From NCBI RefSeq assembly GCF_002865645.1, contig NW_020194667.1, positions 1,573,762 to 1,637,761 of the forward strand: 64,000 bases of DNA, given 5' to 3'. Shown piece by piece: positions 1 to 12,774 of this stretch. Origin of the DNA: Hyaloscypha bicolor E. Its lineage: Eukaryota > Ascomycota > Leotiomycetes > Helotiales > Hyaloscyphaceae. Within the stretch, counting starts at the first letter, position 1. Every line of letters starts with the position of its first letter. Under the pieces are notes generated by a model. It had not been told where the DNA came from. It ran no database searches and saw only the letters and a program-made list of their open reading frames with translations. Made by a program: the position numbers and the translations under genes.

Positions 1-2946
1 TACGAACTGAACATTATCAATCTGAGGGACTGGATTGCTGTCGTCGAGAAGTCCGATAGTTTTGCTACAGCACTTCAGATTGGTCCACGTCACAACTGGC
101 TCCCTGTAGTCCGTTAGATAGGCTCGTGAGAACTCGAAAATTGATCACAAACATTTTGTCCCCCACTTCTTTCCACGACACTTTCTGGAAAAGTGAAAGG
201 TGACTTAAAGCTTCGACGACAGCTGTGCGGTCTGGTTCGATGAGCCCCTGAGGTGATTGCGATGCGACAAGCTTCGAAATCAGGCCTCTTTCTTCATCGG
301 TGATGTGGTCAACCAAGGCCCATGTCCATTGCAGCCATTGAAGAAGAAACACCAGGCGTCCGGCATCTTGGACACACAGGGTTGACATGGTACCGTCGCT
401 TTCCGTAATCATAGTAAGTCCTGATCCTCCTATATCGAGCAATGGGAACCACTTAGAGGACATCTTGGCATCCAATCTCCTCATTAGAGCATTTACTTCT
501 CCGGGGGGAGCAAAATAAACCTGCGAGAATAATCCTTTCGGCTTGACTTTCCGATGTCTGCCATTGCTTAACGGAAGTAGCCAGAGGCAAGAAATATTTT
601 GATCGAGGATGTGAATGTCACGCATGGATATCCACGTCCAAACTTTGGTGACAACCTCGGCAGCCTCCTTGTCCAAAACAGCGAAGTCTTGATCTTTTGC
701 CACCCCCTTGTATATATTGCTCAGGCAATACTTGCTCAGGCAGCTGGCGGAACGAAAACGAATAGAGGGGTGGATTTTCGAGGATTCACAGCCATGTTTC
801 AGTGCTTGTCGTGCTGGCTTTGAGAGTTTTTCCACATCCAGATTGCAAAAGTCCTCAAGGCAGAAGAGGGTCTCTTCGAAGCTGTCTCGGTGAACGTATG
901 CGATGGATTCTCCAATCGACCGATACGTCCCATCTTTGAAAGGGAATAGATCGAGACCGTCGTAGTCGATGAATCCAGGCTTGGATAAGAGATATTCCAA
1001 GATATCGTGCTTTGTCTGATCGCTCCATGACTTGATGTGACCCCTGACACTTCTCAAGAAAGTACAAAGGCTCTGGGGGCACAGAATGCGGTCCTTGAAA
1101 ACATTCTGAGATATGGGTTGAAGCCGATCTGGAACATATACGACCGGGGCTTGTGCTTCTCGAAGAGCGTTTCTCAAGCGAATTGACTCGAAACCTGTAC
1201 CGAGCAGGGCAGCTTTCGCTTTTTTGTAGCCCACAGCTGTAAACCAAAGAGCGAGCGATTCCTTTTCAATGATTGCCACAACATTCTCTAAAGCGTTGCT
1301 CAAGGGGTCTCGGGCATCGCGAAGGCTTTGAGGCCACTCTCCAAAGGTTGGCTGCTCTGGGTAGAGATTCGCTATGCAGCTGAGGAGCTTCGTCCAAGCT
1401 GCTGGAACCACACTCTGCAACAACCACTGGTTCCAGTTTGCTGGGTCTCGGTCTTGAGCGCTATTGTCAGATAACCGATACAATCTCGCACGATCCGGCG
1501 AAATGCTGAAAAGGCCATGGATGTGGACAGGCTGGTTTGTTGCAATTGGCAGGGGCAAGACTGTGAAGAAAGACCCGTTTACCATCTCTGAGGATTGTAT
1601 CTAGAGATATATCAGTTGACAAGTCGCTAAGGCTCCCGGAATATCGACTTACTGGAAGTTGGGCCGCAACTGCAACCCAGGGGATATAGTTCTGGTCTTT
1701 TGCCCAAGCTCTTAATGTTTCATTCATCAGATCACACTGTATGCTGTGATGAACAACGAATTTGGTGCTTGTTGTTTCTCCGGCCGATCTATGTTCAATT
1801 CCAATTTCGAAAGAATGATCGAAAGAGTATGTTGGGTTTTCGAGAGCGTATTTCACTGCATTGTTGATTTTCAATTTGTGTCTGTAAGATTCAAAAGCAA
1901 TTAGCAAGAACATACTAGAAGATTAGTAAATGCCCGCCACTTACGGTCGAAGTGCTTCTGCATCTGTCAGCTTAATTTCGATCGACATACTGGCAGATCT
2001 AATTTCGAGTTTCTCAATATTTCTCATGAACAATAACCCGTTCTTCCCGAAATCAGATGCAAAACTTCGAAGGACGTCCAGGATTTCAGAAGTTGTTGTT
2101 TCCCGGGTTTGAATTTTACTTTTGACTGCCTGTGTCTGGGTGCGGAGTGGAATCCGGATAATGGTCCCGTCCAACTTCTGATCGAGGTGCTCCATAACAG
2201 TTCGAAAAGCACACATATGATTTTGGATTGCTATGTCGTCAAAGCTCTTTACAAAGTCATAAACAGGGCCACCAAGAGACCATGCATAATGTGGATCAAG
2301 GATGAGTAATTGGTTCCGTGACACGATCGAGGGCGAGTCTGTCCAATTGTACACCTGCATGATCAGTAAGTTTTTCTTGGTGCTTGACAGAAGGCACCTA
2401 CAGAATTAAAACCTCGTCCGAATTTGCCAGTCGTTGAGCCATCATGGAGTTTCAAGGAGTCACCGATATTTTGAAGATTTTCAAAGTCAGTATCGGTAAA
2501 GATGGCGTTGTTGTATGCTAGGAGAGCTGGGCCTTGGTATTGTTCAAGGTTCGGATCGAGGAGTTCCTTTTTGGGATCCCCAACAGAATAGGTTGATTCG
2601 TCCAGAATAAATCGCTATGAAATCAAATCAATTATAAGGTCAACAGAAAGACGAAATTACGTACCACTTCCGTGGCACCTGCATCATCAGCGTTTTGCAA
2701 CAGTTCCCGAAGTACAGTACCCCCGGCTGGATAATCTCGACATATGTTTTTGAGGGCTGTTGTCAAGCACTGAGCCTGACCATTTTGACGGATAGGCTCA
2801 ACCACCATTTTTTGGAAGATATTGTGGCCTTGTGGAAGTAGACGGTTGTTAGAAGATTCGATTTTGGAGGCTGCTGGGTTTAGTTCGAACGGAAGCACTG
2901 GGGAGCTTCCAGATAAGGCTCGCGAACGATGGTTACACAAGACCAA
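1..2946 (-). CDS. sacsin-like protein with N-terminal HSP90-type ATPase domain, partial at the window edge
   Basis: Large multi-exon gene on the minus strand, continuing past base 1. Exons fit 2665-2946, 2402-2614, 1945-2354, 1653-1881 and a last one starting at 1600; all joins are GT-AG and keep phase. After splicing, the N-terminus shows the sacsin/HSP90-like nucleotide-binding motifs in order: ELLQNADDAGATEV (residues about 79-92), then GPALLAYNNAIFTD, then GKFGRGFNSVY, then a LDPH motif. Known family members are large proteins carrying this repeated ATPase module and are linked to chaperone-type functions; the role here is inferred. The ATG at 2946 is the first in frame, but one at 2811 (MVVEPIRQNG) is also possible. 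Near the edge the frame closes at 65-67. A second frame reads openly from about 132 to base 1, so there is either a 49-bp intron (133-181) or a one-base indel. Confidence 0.85.
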
Positions 2947-4737
2947 CAGGCAACAAGGCGGCCGTCAACTTGCAGGCTTTGACACACTGGATATTCGTTA
3001 GTCTGCCCTGGCTAGGCTAGAACTGCGACCTCTGTTGGAACATGAAATGCTTCTGATTCGTTAAATTTACGGTGATGGGTGGGACATCCAACTTAGGACT
3101 CTTTACAGACGGAAGTGTTCCAGACGCCACAGCCACCTCCCTCGGGCGCCAGGCAGGCGGCCGGAACTGACGAATGACAGTCCTGCAAAGCCATGCTCGA
3201 TGTTAGTACCTCCGATGGACATGGGGATTGTTGCAGTTTGACATTCGAAACCCTGCAGGACCCCCGGAATATCGGCAACATTGCACTGCAAACCGTTTCA
3301 GAAGCCAATGAATGGTTCTTGGATTGACGGCCTAGTAGCGTACTCGTGGCTTGATGTGTTGTCGGGTTTTACACTCCGTAGACTGCAATGAAGGATGGGA
3401 ACAGTGAAGGGAGGCGGGGTGAAGCGAGGAAGGTCCTGCTTGGGTATGGCGACCCCAGTTCCTTCTGCAGCACGTGATTGCTCTGAAGTTGGGTTCCCTT
3501 TAATGGAATGTTTTGGAAAAGGGCTTTTGCAAGGTCATTTATTTGAACAAGGAATGAAACTACTCTAATTATTCCAGGAATGGACTTGCTGTCACGGCAT
3601 TGCCTGCTCTGGTCTGGATCGAGGAGTGAGACTTGCTGAGGATCTGAAACCCAATTTTGTGACCTAGCCGACATCTAGATCTGTAGTTGCGGAGAGATCT
3701 TAGACACATCTCAACGAGCCAATTCCCTGATCTTTGTCTGTTAGATGTAAGGCGGGTAGAGCATTGAAAACATAACGATAATATGTCTTCCAAACATGAA
3801 CCCCCTTTTTATAGAATGGGTTTACCTGCCGACCGCCCAAACCTGCTTTCCGCCAAAATCAAAGTTCAACTTTAATGTTAATTTCTCAATTATTAATATA
3901 ATTTTATACTTTATGTTTTTGGCTAAACAAAATATTCTTTAATTGAATCGTAATTTTTAAAGTAAAAGATATTACTAATATTATTTATAAAACTATGTTC
4001 TTAACTGTATTTTTTAGAATTTTAAACCTATATAAAAGAATAATTAAAGGAAGTCCTTTTATAAATATTCCTATAATCGAGAGACATACTATTAGTAAAT
4101 AAGAAAAATCAATTTTTATAAAATTTGATTAGTGATTAGTATTATAAATGATGAGAGAAAAATCGGTTTTTTGCTTGGGCGGAAAGTGCGTTTGGGTGGT
4201 TGGTGGATGGACCTTCTACCTCGTATTTATTTCGGACAACTCAGCACAGCTGCAGATGCCTCACCCCAGGCGAATAGTGGTAATCCACACCCAATGACTT
4301 CGAATTTGAAAAGCCTTGAAGCTCACTTTGGTTATTATTATTATTGTTGTTATTATTGGGGTCAGAGATCCTCCAGTTCTCAAATTCATTGCACCCCTGG
4401 ATAACATAAGGCTGGATCACGGCCAGGGACGCGAGGTCCGCTACTGGGTCGATCAGCCGCTGCAATCTGCATTCCAGCACGCCAAGCATGCATGCCATGC
4501 GAAAATTACAATGCACAAGACCGAGAGGCTTGATCGCGTGTCACGAAAACGAGATTAAATGGGGGGGGGGCTTGCTTTTCTTGCACGAGTTTCGCATGAA
4601 CCACTTGTTCTTTTTGCCCCTCGTTTCCCCTCCAGCGCAGATATTTATTCCTACCATGACCCCACAAACACGGAGCGCATTGCGACTAAAGAACCATCGG
4701 ACTGCTGCCCAATATTTATGATTGGACAGCAGCCAAA
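2947..4737. other. intergenic region with AT-rich island
   Basis: No gene I can support. 3840-4135 is strongly AT-rich and resembles decayed repeat DNA. A TTA/TTG microsatellite lies at about 4330-4358 and a run of ten G at 4561-4570. Short open frames at 3100-3800 on the minus strand show no recognisable family. Confidence 0.5.
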
Positions 4738-7114
4738 ATGTCGGACGAAAAGGACCCAGCATTGTCGACGTCGACATCCCCGCCGAAGTATTCGAGGTAC
4801 AGATCCGTCAGACAGGCTGTGAAGAAGGAGGAGCCTTTGCCAAAGCAGAGCCCAGAGCCTGAGATGGCGCGCACGAAGAGCATGTCTCGTTATCGACGGA
4901 CAAGACCTGTGGCCACGCCCGAGCAGATTGCGACCCTGCCGATGCCCTCTGTTCCTCCAATCCCTAGGGCAAACGCGCACGGGTTTACTTCGAATCCTCC
5001 TGCGCAGAGAGATGTGACGAGAAGAGTGACGGAGCCCATACAAAACCCGCAGAGGCAGAAACGGCTTTCCTCGAACAACCCAGGTCGCCTGCGCCCTCAA
5101 GAAACCGACGATGAACGTATGCGCCGGGTGGGCAGAGAGGCCCATGAACGAGAGGAACAACGGCGGAAGGTGCGCAAGGAGCAGGAAGAACAGGATCGTA
5201 TGACTCGACAGCAAAAGGCGGAAGAAGAGGCGGAACTGAGCAGAAAAGCTGAGGAGGCTGCTGCGAAACGACTGGCAGAACAGAAGCGCAAAGATTTGGA
5301 ACGGCTTCAAGCTGAGCTCGATGCTGCTGTTCCTACTTCCCCGCCTCCTCCCACAAGTCCGAGAGAGAAATTGCGCTTCTTTTCGAGAAAGAGAGCTCAG
5401 ACGAGATCGAGTCCGCCACCAATAGCGAAGAGAGAATCTGAGAGTACATCGTTATCCACTACGAAGAGCAATGAACCGCCTCGAGGGATTGAGCAAGGCG
5501 GAGGCGGACCGCAGATTGACGCCCCGGTTTCTGCATCGAATGCTGGTGAACGAGTGAGTTGTGTCTCTGAAATTAATATGTCAAAATTTCTAACTCGATG
5601 TGCAGAGAGTCCTCATCCGATGCAAGCAATCCTCGATCAATCTTCCAATTACTCCCGAAACTACACCTGTCGAGATCATCTATTCCGCTGCCAATATTAT
5701 GACACAAAATATCAATCCCTCAACAGCCATTTTACTCGAATCATATGCACCCCTTGGCCTGGAGCGTCGTATACGTCGATACGAGCATATTCGAGATGTC
5801 ATGAACTCGTGGGATCGGGATACACAAAATGCTCTCTTGCTACAAAATTCGGATACTCCCAAATTCGACATAGATCTGGAGACGTCGTCAGTACCAAAAG
5901 AAGCCCCACAATCTGTCACGGTATATATGTACCATTCCCAGAAACCCGGGAAATGGAACAAGCGATATATCACCTTACTTCCATCTGGTCAAATTTTTAT
6001 GTCTAAAAAGACAGGAGCTAAAGCTTCAGAGAAGGACTCCGTCAGTCTATGCCACTTAACTGATTTCGATATATATTCCTTGACGCCTCAGCAAATACGG
6101 AAGAACCTCAAGCCGCCAAAGAAGCATTCTTATGCTATCAAAAGTCAGCAGAAGACAGCGATGTTTCTGAATACTGAAAACTTCGTACACTTCTTTAGCA
6201 CAGATGATGTGACACTCTCTGAGAAATGGTATACAGCCGTCCAAAAATGGCGAAGTTGGTATCTAGTGAACAAGAAGGGCGATGGGAAGACAGAGAACAA
6301 GGGCAAGAAGGTCACAGAAGTGAGCGCCGAACTTCGACCAGGTACAAGAGGAGGACCTACACACACCGTCAAGGTCTCCGTTGATGAGAATCCCTACATG
6401 ATAGGCTCTTTTGCACCTCTCATGAACCTCGACCGCTTCGGCTCAGGAGACGACTACGATTCTGACGAGGAGAGCCGACCACGCCAAATCCCCTTCCACC
6501 TCCGAAACAGCCTCTCCTTGTCTCCACGAGAAAGCAAACGCCATCCACCACCAGTCTCCTATCGCATGCCACTAGAGGCAGAAGATCAATTCTCATCCTC
6601 AGGTTTGCTAGGACGAACCTATTCTCAACGGCAACCTCAAAGGGAGAGGGACGCCGCAGCAGATAGCCTATCAGGGGGTCTATCCAACGATCGTGGACTC
6701 CTCAATGGAGGCTCGGGGCGCACATTCTCCATGAAATCGAGTCGGACGAAACGGCCGGAAACATCAGCGGGCGCAGGAGGTGGACTTCAACGAGGACCGA
6801 CTCAGAAGAAGCCAAAGCCGTTACTGGATTTCACTCCGCAGCTTAAGGAGGCGCCGCAGTGGGATAAGACTGGGAAGGGCCATGGCGTTGCGGCGCCGGA
6901 AGGGATCCCATTAGTAGAGGCGGCGACGACGCCAGATAATCCATTGGCTGATGTTCCAAAGCCGACAGTGTTTAGGAGGGATCAAGCGAGACCTGCAATG
7001 GCGAGACCTGCTACGGCGAGACCTACTACGTCAGGGGAGGGTGCTTTTGTGAGAGGCGGGTTGGTCAGCGGGCAGAGTGTGATGAATAGGGGGAGAGTGG
7101 TTTGTGATTCATGA
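4738..7114 (+). CDS. RA-PH domain protein with N-terminal coiled coil
   Basis: Two exons, 4738-5553 and 5606-7114, joined by a 52-bp GTGAGT...CAG intron in phase 0; 774 residues. The N-terminal quarter is basic, proline-rich and disordered. Residues about 122-200 are a long charged E/K/R/Q coiled coil. From about residue 273 a ubiquitin-like Ras-association fold is followed by a PH domain (starting near SVTVYMYHSQKPGKWNKRY, with the closing helix around EKWYTAVQKWRSW). The C-terminal 300 residues are low-complexity. The RA-PH tandem is the arrangement of MRL (RIAM/lamellipodin) and Grb7-type adaptors, which couple small GTPases and phosphoinositides to the actin cortex; a similar role in polarity is inferred. 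The start is the first ATG of the open frame. Confidence 0.85.
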
Positions 7115-7746
7115 TGACGAAGGACTGATTGATGTGAACGAGGTGATGGATGTGTTCTTGTATATTGTGATATCATTTCAGCATTGGGCAGTGGGCATTT
7201 TATACACCCTTTCGGTTGATGTTAGCATGATGGTTTGGGAAGGCACCGGGATGTTGCATGATTATCAAGAAAGCATTCATGGCGTTGGACAACCCAAACT
7301 TGTAAACCATCTTGAGAATTTGAAACCCAATACCTAGCATTCGAAGTGGCTACATTCCTATCCGCAACCGGTACGACCTCTCACCGTCTTACGACTTGTC
7401 TTCAAGCCTTTCACGATCCCGTGATCTTCCTTCAACCAATCAACATTCTGATCCGTTTGGGCGCATCTAGTGGTTTGGTACGCAGCTGCATAAGAATAAA
7501 CTAACAACATTCAAAATTATGACTCACTCCAAAGACAAGCTATCTCATCGATTCCATTCCATTTCTCCCAAGATTTTTCTTTACACCTCTCCACAAAATC
7601 GGGCTCCCCACCCCACCTTTCGTCCCATACGAAGTAGATTCATCCATCCCTTACTATCAACCTTCATTTCATCACTTCGTCCTTTCCTCACTTTTTACCC
7701 CTATTCGAACATAGAATTGTCTTCACACACACAACAGATCTAAAAC
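7115..7746. other. intergenic, 3' flank of the RA-PH gene and promoter of the GNAT gene
   Basis: The last 200 bases are C/T-rich, a common feature of fungal promoters, leading to ACAGATCTAAAACATGG around the GNAT start. No other feature seen. Confidence 0.4.
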
Positions 7747-8415
7747 ATGGCAACATCAGCATCACCTTTAGAAGTGACAATTACTCAGATTACAAAGGAG
7801 GAAGACTTCCTCCCCCTCGCCGCCATCGAAGAAGCAGCCTTCACCGGGCCCCAAACAACGCTCTTCTACGGTGCGTCCGCGTCCCATGACCCATCCATCG
7901 CAGCAGCTCGCCATACCCGCATCTTCAAAACCGACCCTACCGCTCTCTATTGCAAAGCCTGTCTACCCTCTGGGCAAACCATCGGGCTAGCAAAATGGAA
8001 TCTCTTCAAAACAGCAGGTCCCCATTTCCCCTGGCCTACCTCCGGTTTCGCGGGGGATGCGAATGTGGAACTTTTGAATTGGTTTTTTGGGTGCTTGGAT
8101 GAGAAGAGGAATGCGTTTATGGTTCCGAGGGGAAAGGGGTATCTTTATATGGCGCTCCTGGCGGTTGATCCGAAGTGTCAGAGGATGGGTGTTGGCAGGA
8201 AATTGTTGGAGTGGGGACTAGAGAAGGCGGATAGGGAGGGGCTGGAGTGTTGGATTGAGGCGAGTCCGGCGGGGAAACCGCTGTATGAGAAGGTGGGGTG
8301 GAGGGAGGTAGGGTTTACGGACGTGGAGTTGAGGCGGTGGGGGTGGACGGGGGAGGAGAAGGTTAGCAGGACGGTTAGTATGTTCAGGGGGGTTGGGGGG
8401 AAGAGTGAGGTGTGA
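7747..8415 (+). CDS. GNAT-family N-acetyltransferase
   Basis: Intronless frame of 222 residues. The acetyl-CoA-binding motif A is clear at about residues 136-155: a hydrophobic beta strand (LYMALLAVDP), then the Q-x-x-G-x-G turn as QRMGVGRKLL. The C-terminal strand/helix with GKPLYEKVGWREVGF is typical of the fold. The overall form is like the many single-domain fungal GNATs that acetylate small molecules or peptide amines; substrate unknown. The start ATG is preceded by A-rich context (AAAACATGG). Its GC content rises sharply in the second half compared with its flanks. Confidence 0.85.
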   Translation: MATSASPLEVTITQITKEEDFLPLAAIEEAAFTGPQTTLFYGASASHDPSIAAARHTRIFKTDPTALYCKACLPSGQTIGLAKWNLFKTAGPHFPWPTSGFAGDANVELLNWFFGCLDEKRNAFMVPRGKGYLYMALLAVDPKCQRMGVGRKLLEWGLEKADREGLECWIEASPAGKPLYEKVGWREVGFTDVELRRWGWTGEEKVSRTVSMFRGVGGKSEV

Positions 8416-9154
8416 GAGGTGAGTTAAGGCGCTCTTTTGTGGGTTGGTGCTGGTTGGGTGTTTTGACGGGATGAGTCCTTGAGGTGATAAGATTGTGAGG
8501 GGAAGAGGGCGGTAAAAGAGTGGATCTTGGATCTTTTAGAGTTATCTTGGACTTTCGGTGTCTAAATACGCTTTGGTGTGAAGAACAAGAATATAAACCA
8601 TGGTAGATAAGGTTATAAAACGTTCGACTTCTGATACGATAATAGACAATATACCATTTAAATAATTGGTAAAGAAAAGAGATTACAGATCAATCATAAG
8701 TTCTATAGCCCTAAATTATAAGAAAGTAATCTTAAATATTTAAGTTCAGCGGCAATGCCAGCAGCGTTGGAGAGATGTTCATGCGGGGTGAAGGAGGGGC
8801 ATCTTTTGACAATAACGAGAAATGCATACCGAGTATATCCAATGAGTCAATTCTTATAGAACCTACGCTCTTGCCTGCTACCTCATATCGATGGAGAAGG
8901 CTCCATAATGAGAGAGTCGATTCTCATTGATAAACAGATTGCTTTTCTGGGAGGACTGCCCCTGTCGGCTGGAAAAGGCTAAACGCGGGGTAACTGCGGG
9001 GTAATGATCTATCAGGAGAGCTTCCAGTTGGAAACCCCCACTTCACATCGACAACCTGAGCTACTCATCTGTAAACTCAAAGAGCTTCTCTGAACCCCTC
9101 CGCATCAATCCGATATTCAAGCATTCACACACACTTCAACTCACACCTCTCACC
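8416..9154. other. intergenic region
   Basis: About 740 bp. 8590-8750 is AT-rich, and the final 100 bases before the DERA start are C/A/T-rich promoter-like sequence. No gene or repeat recognised. Confidence 0.4.
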
Positions 9155-10028
9155 ATGAGCTCAACCCGCCCCAAAACCCTCACAGTCTCGCTCCCCGAGC
9201 TCGCAAAGATGATCGACCACTCCCTTCTCCATCCAACTATGACAGACGACGATGTAGCCGCCGGTCTCGCCATCTCAAAAAAGTATTCCGTCGCCACCGC
9301 TTGTGTGAAACCTTACCACATCCTCTTCGCCAAAAAGCTGCTCGAAGGTTCCTCCGTTCTCATCTGTCCTGTCATCGGGTTCCCGCATGGGAATAGTACG
9401 ACGGAGGTCAAAGTGTTTGAGGCAAGTAGAGCAGCGGATGAAGGAGGCAAGGAGATCGATATGGTGGTTAATGTAGGTAGGGTGTTGAGTGGGAAGTGGG
9501 AGTTTGTCAAGGGGGAGATTGAGAAGGTTAATGCTGCTGTTGTGGAGAGGGGTGCTATTCTAAAAGTCATATTCGAGAATGATTGTAAGTACCGAAACCC
9601 TTTGATTCAAGATTTATGAGGGAAGGTGACATACATGAGTTGTTGACTGATATGAGATAGATCTGGGAGAGAAGGAGATCATCAAGCTATGTGAGATCTG
9701 CACTGAAGTCGGCGTGGCGTTCGTGAAAACGAGCACGGGGTATGGATTTGTGAAGCAGCCGAATGGCGATTACAATTATAAGGGGGCGACGATTGAGCAT
9801 TTGGAGTTGATGAAGAAACATGTTGGTCCAAATATGAGGATTAAGGCTGCGGGAGGTGTGAGGACGTTGGATGATTTGCTGAGGGTGAAAGCAGTGGGTG
9901 TTGACAGGGTTGGTGCCACCGCCACCGGGGTGATTCTAGATGAGGCGGTTAGGAGAGGAATAGGGGCTGAGAGGGTGGAGGTTGAGGTTCCGCCTTTTCC
10001 GACGGAGCAAGAAAGTGGCGGCTATTGA
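9155..10028 (+). CDS. deoxyribose-phosphate aldolase (DERA)
   Basis: Exons 9155-9584 and 9661-10028 with a 76-bp intron (GTAAGT...GATAG); 265 residues, the normal length. The family splits 2-deoxyribose 5-phosphate to glyceraldehyde 3-phosphate and acetaldehyde in deoxynucleoside breakdown. Catalytic features are visible: an N-terminal DHSLLHPTMTDDD motif, the Asp of DMVVNVGRVLSGK, the Schiff-base Lys in FVKTSTGYGF, and the second Lys in IKAAGGVRT. The splice join restores IFENDYLGEKEI across the intron. It lies alone between unrelated genes, so there is no operon-like context. Confidence 0.95.
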
Positions 10029-10332
10029 ACATTGACAAGGAGAATAGTCGCGTTGATGAATAATGGGAAATGAATAATATGAAGTGACGGTTTTACAACG
10101 GGGTTTCACATAAATTGTTGACAAGGTACTCAAGAGTCGGAAAGAAGAAAGTCACTTATAGATCACTCTTGATATTTAGCTTTAAGCGACAATAGACTTG
10201 CTTCATATCTCAAAAATAAACATTACCATTATACAAATTAGATGAGAGCTCGATATACCGGGGGAAATGACCTCAGGATCTCCCATACTCACTCATTATC
10301 TCCCACAGATCCCTATTCCCTCACCCCTCTCT

Positions 10333-12774
10333 TCAGATCTCAATCTCCGGTGTCCGCGGTACCTCTGTAACTGTCACGGTAGGCACCTTCGGAGTACTCG
10401 AATCTGCAGTCGTAACTTCCCCTCCCTCAAGCGCGCTCTTTGTCGGAGACGAAGAGCCAAACGGCCAGAATATCTTGCCGATAGAGCCCAAAACACTGCT
10501 TCGCTTTTCGAGAGTTGGTCTTTTCGGTGGTGGTTGCTCAGTTGTTGGAGCCACAGTTTCAGCTGGGGCTTCAGTCGTAACTACCTTTGAAGCTTCAGCG
10601 CTGGGAATAGATGGGGTCTCAGAAAGCGTAGCCGCATCCGGCTCAGAAGCCACCACTTCCACAATTTTCTGCTTCGAGGATTCGACGGCTGGGGTTGGAG
10701 GCGGGAGATGAAGAGCAAGGGTCTCTGTTATCTGCTTTATGGCCAGGTGCAAGGTGTCGATTTCTGTGGAGAGGTCAGTGAGGCAGTTCAGAAGTAAAGA
10801 GGAAACATACTTTGATGAAGCTGATCTAGACTCTCCTGGGAGATATTCGCCATGGGCTTTTCTGGGGAAGTAATAGGCTCTTCGTTTGTGGTTTTTGTGG
10901 TGACCGTTGTCTTGGTGATAGATGCTGCAGCGGCAAGGACGAGAGGTTTGGATTCTGGTTGGGAGGGTGATGGCTGCTGCTCTGGTGTGGGAACAGGGGC
11001 TTTTTTGGCCTTTTCGGGTATTGGGATTGGCTTTGCGGCCACCTCGACAGCTTTAACGACACCTTGGGCGGGCTCGCCATTTGTGGTTTTCGTCGCCGTC
11101 ATGGCCTTGCTGATCGATGCTGATGCCGCAATGATGGGAGGTTTGGATTCTTGTTGAGAGGCTGAAGACTGCTCTGGCGTGGGGATTGGGACCCCCTTTG
11201 CTTCCACAGTTGTTGGAGTTGGCTTTGGTTCGGATTCTGACTTGACTTCGACTTTACTGGAAGATTCCTCAACCTCCTTGGGAGCACTTGGGGCTGCTTC
11301 AGCTGATGTACCTTCATGCTTCGTGGACTTGGCAGATTCTTCCGTTGCTGGTGCTCCTGAGATCTCAGGCTTGGTCAACTTTTCCTCCAATGGATGTTCT
11401 GTATTCTCATGGCCGTTGGTGAGCGCACTTGATGTCTCGGTTTTTGGTGCATCCTTAACTGCCTCGATGGGAGCGATCTTTACATCCGATACCCCCTCTT
11501 TTGCAAGACCATTCTCCTTCGCGCCATCAGCACCTTCCTTTGCTGCTTTTGCTGCTTTCTCTTTTGCCGCAGCGTCTGAGATGTCCTTGCCAATGGCTGC
11601 CCCAATCTTCTTTCCTTCGTCTGTAGCAATCTTAACAACCGTCTTCTTCATAGAATCCGAGGCCATCTTCCCCACAATCGCGATTGCTCCCGGAAGAAGC
11701 TCGGGCTGGACAAACGATGCCGCACCAACTGCAGCAGCCAACACTCCCCTGGATCTGTTAGTCATTTGTAAAATTGGAAAACGGAAACCATTCTCACTCA
11801 GCGATCAGCTCAGGGTGTGCCTCAACGGCTTGGACAGTCTCGACCACGCCTTTCACTACCTCCTTCTCTACAACTACGAGACCTCCCTCTATCGTTTGCA
11901 GCAGGCTCGGATCTTCCTCGCCAGCAGCTGAAGCCACTTCTTTAGCTAGGCCATCTTGGACATTATCGATATCTTCAGCAACGCCGGATACAATTTTGGA
12001 AACTACTTCGGATACAGACACTTCTTCTGCCTTCACCCCCTCAGTTTTCGCCTGCATCTTGTCAGTCTCATCTCATCACAAGTGTCATGTAAATGTGGGT
12101 ATTCTCACAGAGGGAGTGACGGCCGGGGCTACTGTAGTTGGAGCATCTTGGCTACTGGGGACTACCTCGTCGGTTTCAACTTTCTTCGCGTCGCCAGATG
12201 CAGTTGTACTGGCACTGGGGACAGCCTCCTTGGCCTCAACCTTCGTCACGTCGGCAGATGCGCTCGTACTGGGAGCGTCTTGGCTACTAGGGACCGTCTC
12301 TTTGGTTTCAATCTTCTTCGCCTCATCAAATACTGTCGCAGTGGGGGCATCTTGTCCGCTGGAGACAGCCTCGTTGGTCTCAACCTTCTTCACATCCACA
12401 GAAGCGCTGGTACTTGCAGCATCAGGGCTTGGTTCTGTGGAGTCAGGAATCTCTTTCTCGGTCTGTTTGGAGTCAATTTCAGAGCTAAAGAGCAAAGCGG
12501 CAAATCTCACAGCTTGGGTTATCTGGGAAGTGGTAGCTATCGTGCTCCACACAGCCTCCTCACTCTCTTGGGCAGGCTCCTGGGGCGTGCTGGTTTCGGC
12601 TTTCTTACTTTCTCCCTCTTCGGTGTGAATAGCGGCAGGAGGGGTCCAGAGAGATGGTTTCGATTCAGTCGTCACGTTTTCAGTCTAGTTGATCATCAGC
12701 TCACATGCCCGTTATCAAAGTTTCGAGGAGGCGGGGTTTCTCACCGCCAGAACAGTTTCAACACTCGAAGCCAT
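10333..12774 (-). CDS. long disordered A/T/P/E-rich protein of unknown function
   Basis: Five exons on the minus strand (12745-12774, 12109-12684, 11798-12057, 10811-11754, 10333-10763). All joins are GT-AG with phases that agree, giving 746 residues. No known domain. The sequence is dominated by Ala, Thr, Ser, Pro, Glu and Lys. It contains internal repeats: several copies of (V/S)PSSQDAP followed by (A/V)KK(I/V)ET(K/D)E, and two copies of a block beginning PTPEQ and ending ATKTTN or TTKTTN. A more hydrophobic Gly/Ala stretch (VLAAAVGAASFVQPELLPG) lies in the middle. This may be an intracellular scaffold or stress-type disordered protein, but function cannot be read from sequence. The first exon is only 30 bases, so the start is less certain than the rest. 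The third exon could instead begin at 12051. Confidence 0.7.

Noticed and set aside
3093..3308. Minus-strand frame with CNVADIPGVLQGFEC, faintly like a hydrophobin core
   Set aside because: The paired cysteines and the eight-Cys pattern are absent, and no signal peptide or consistent splicing could be found.
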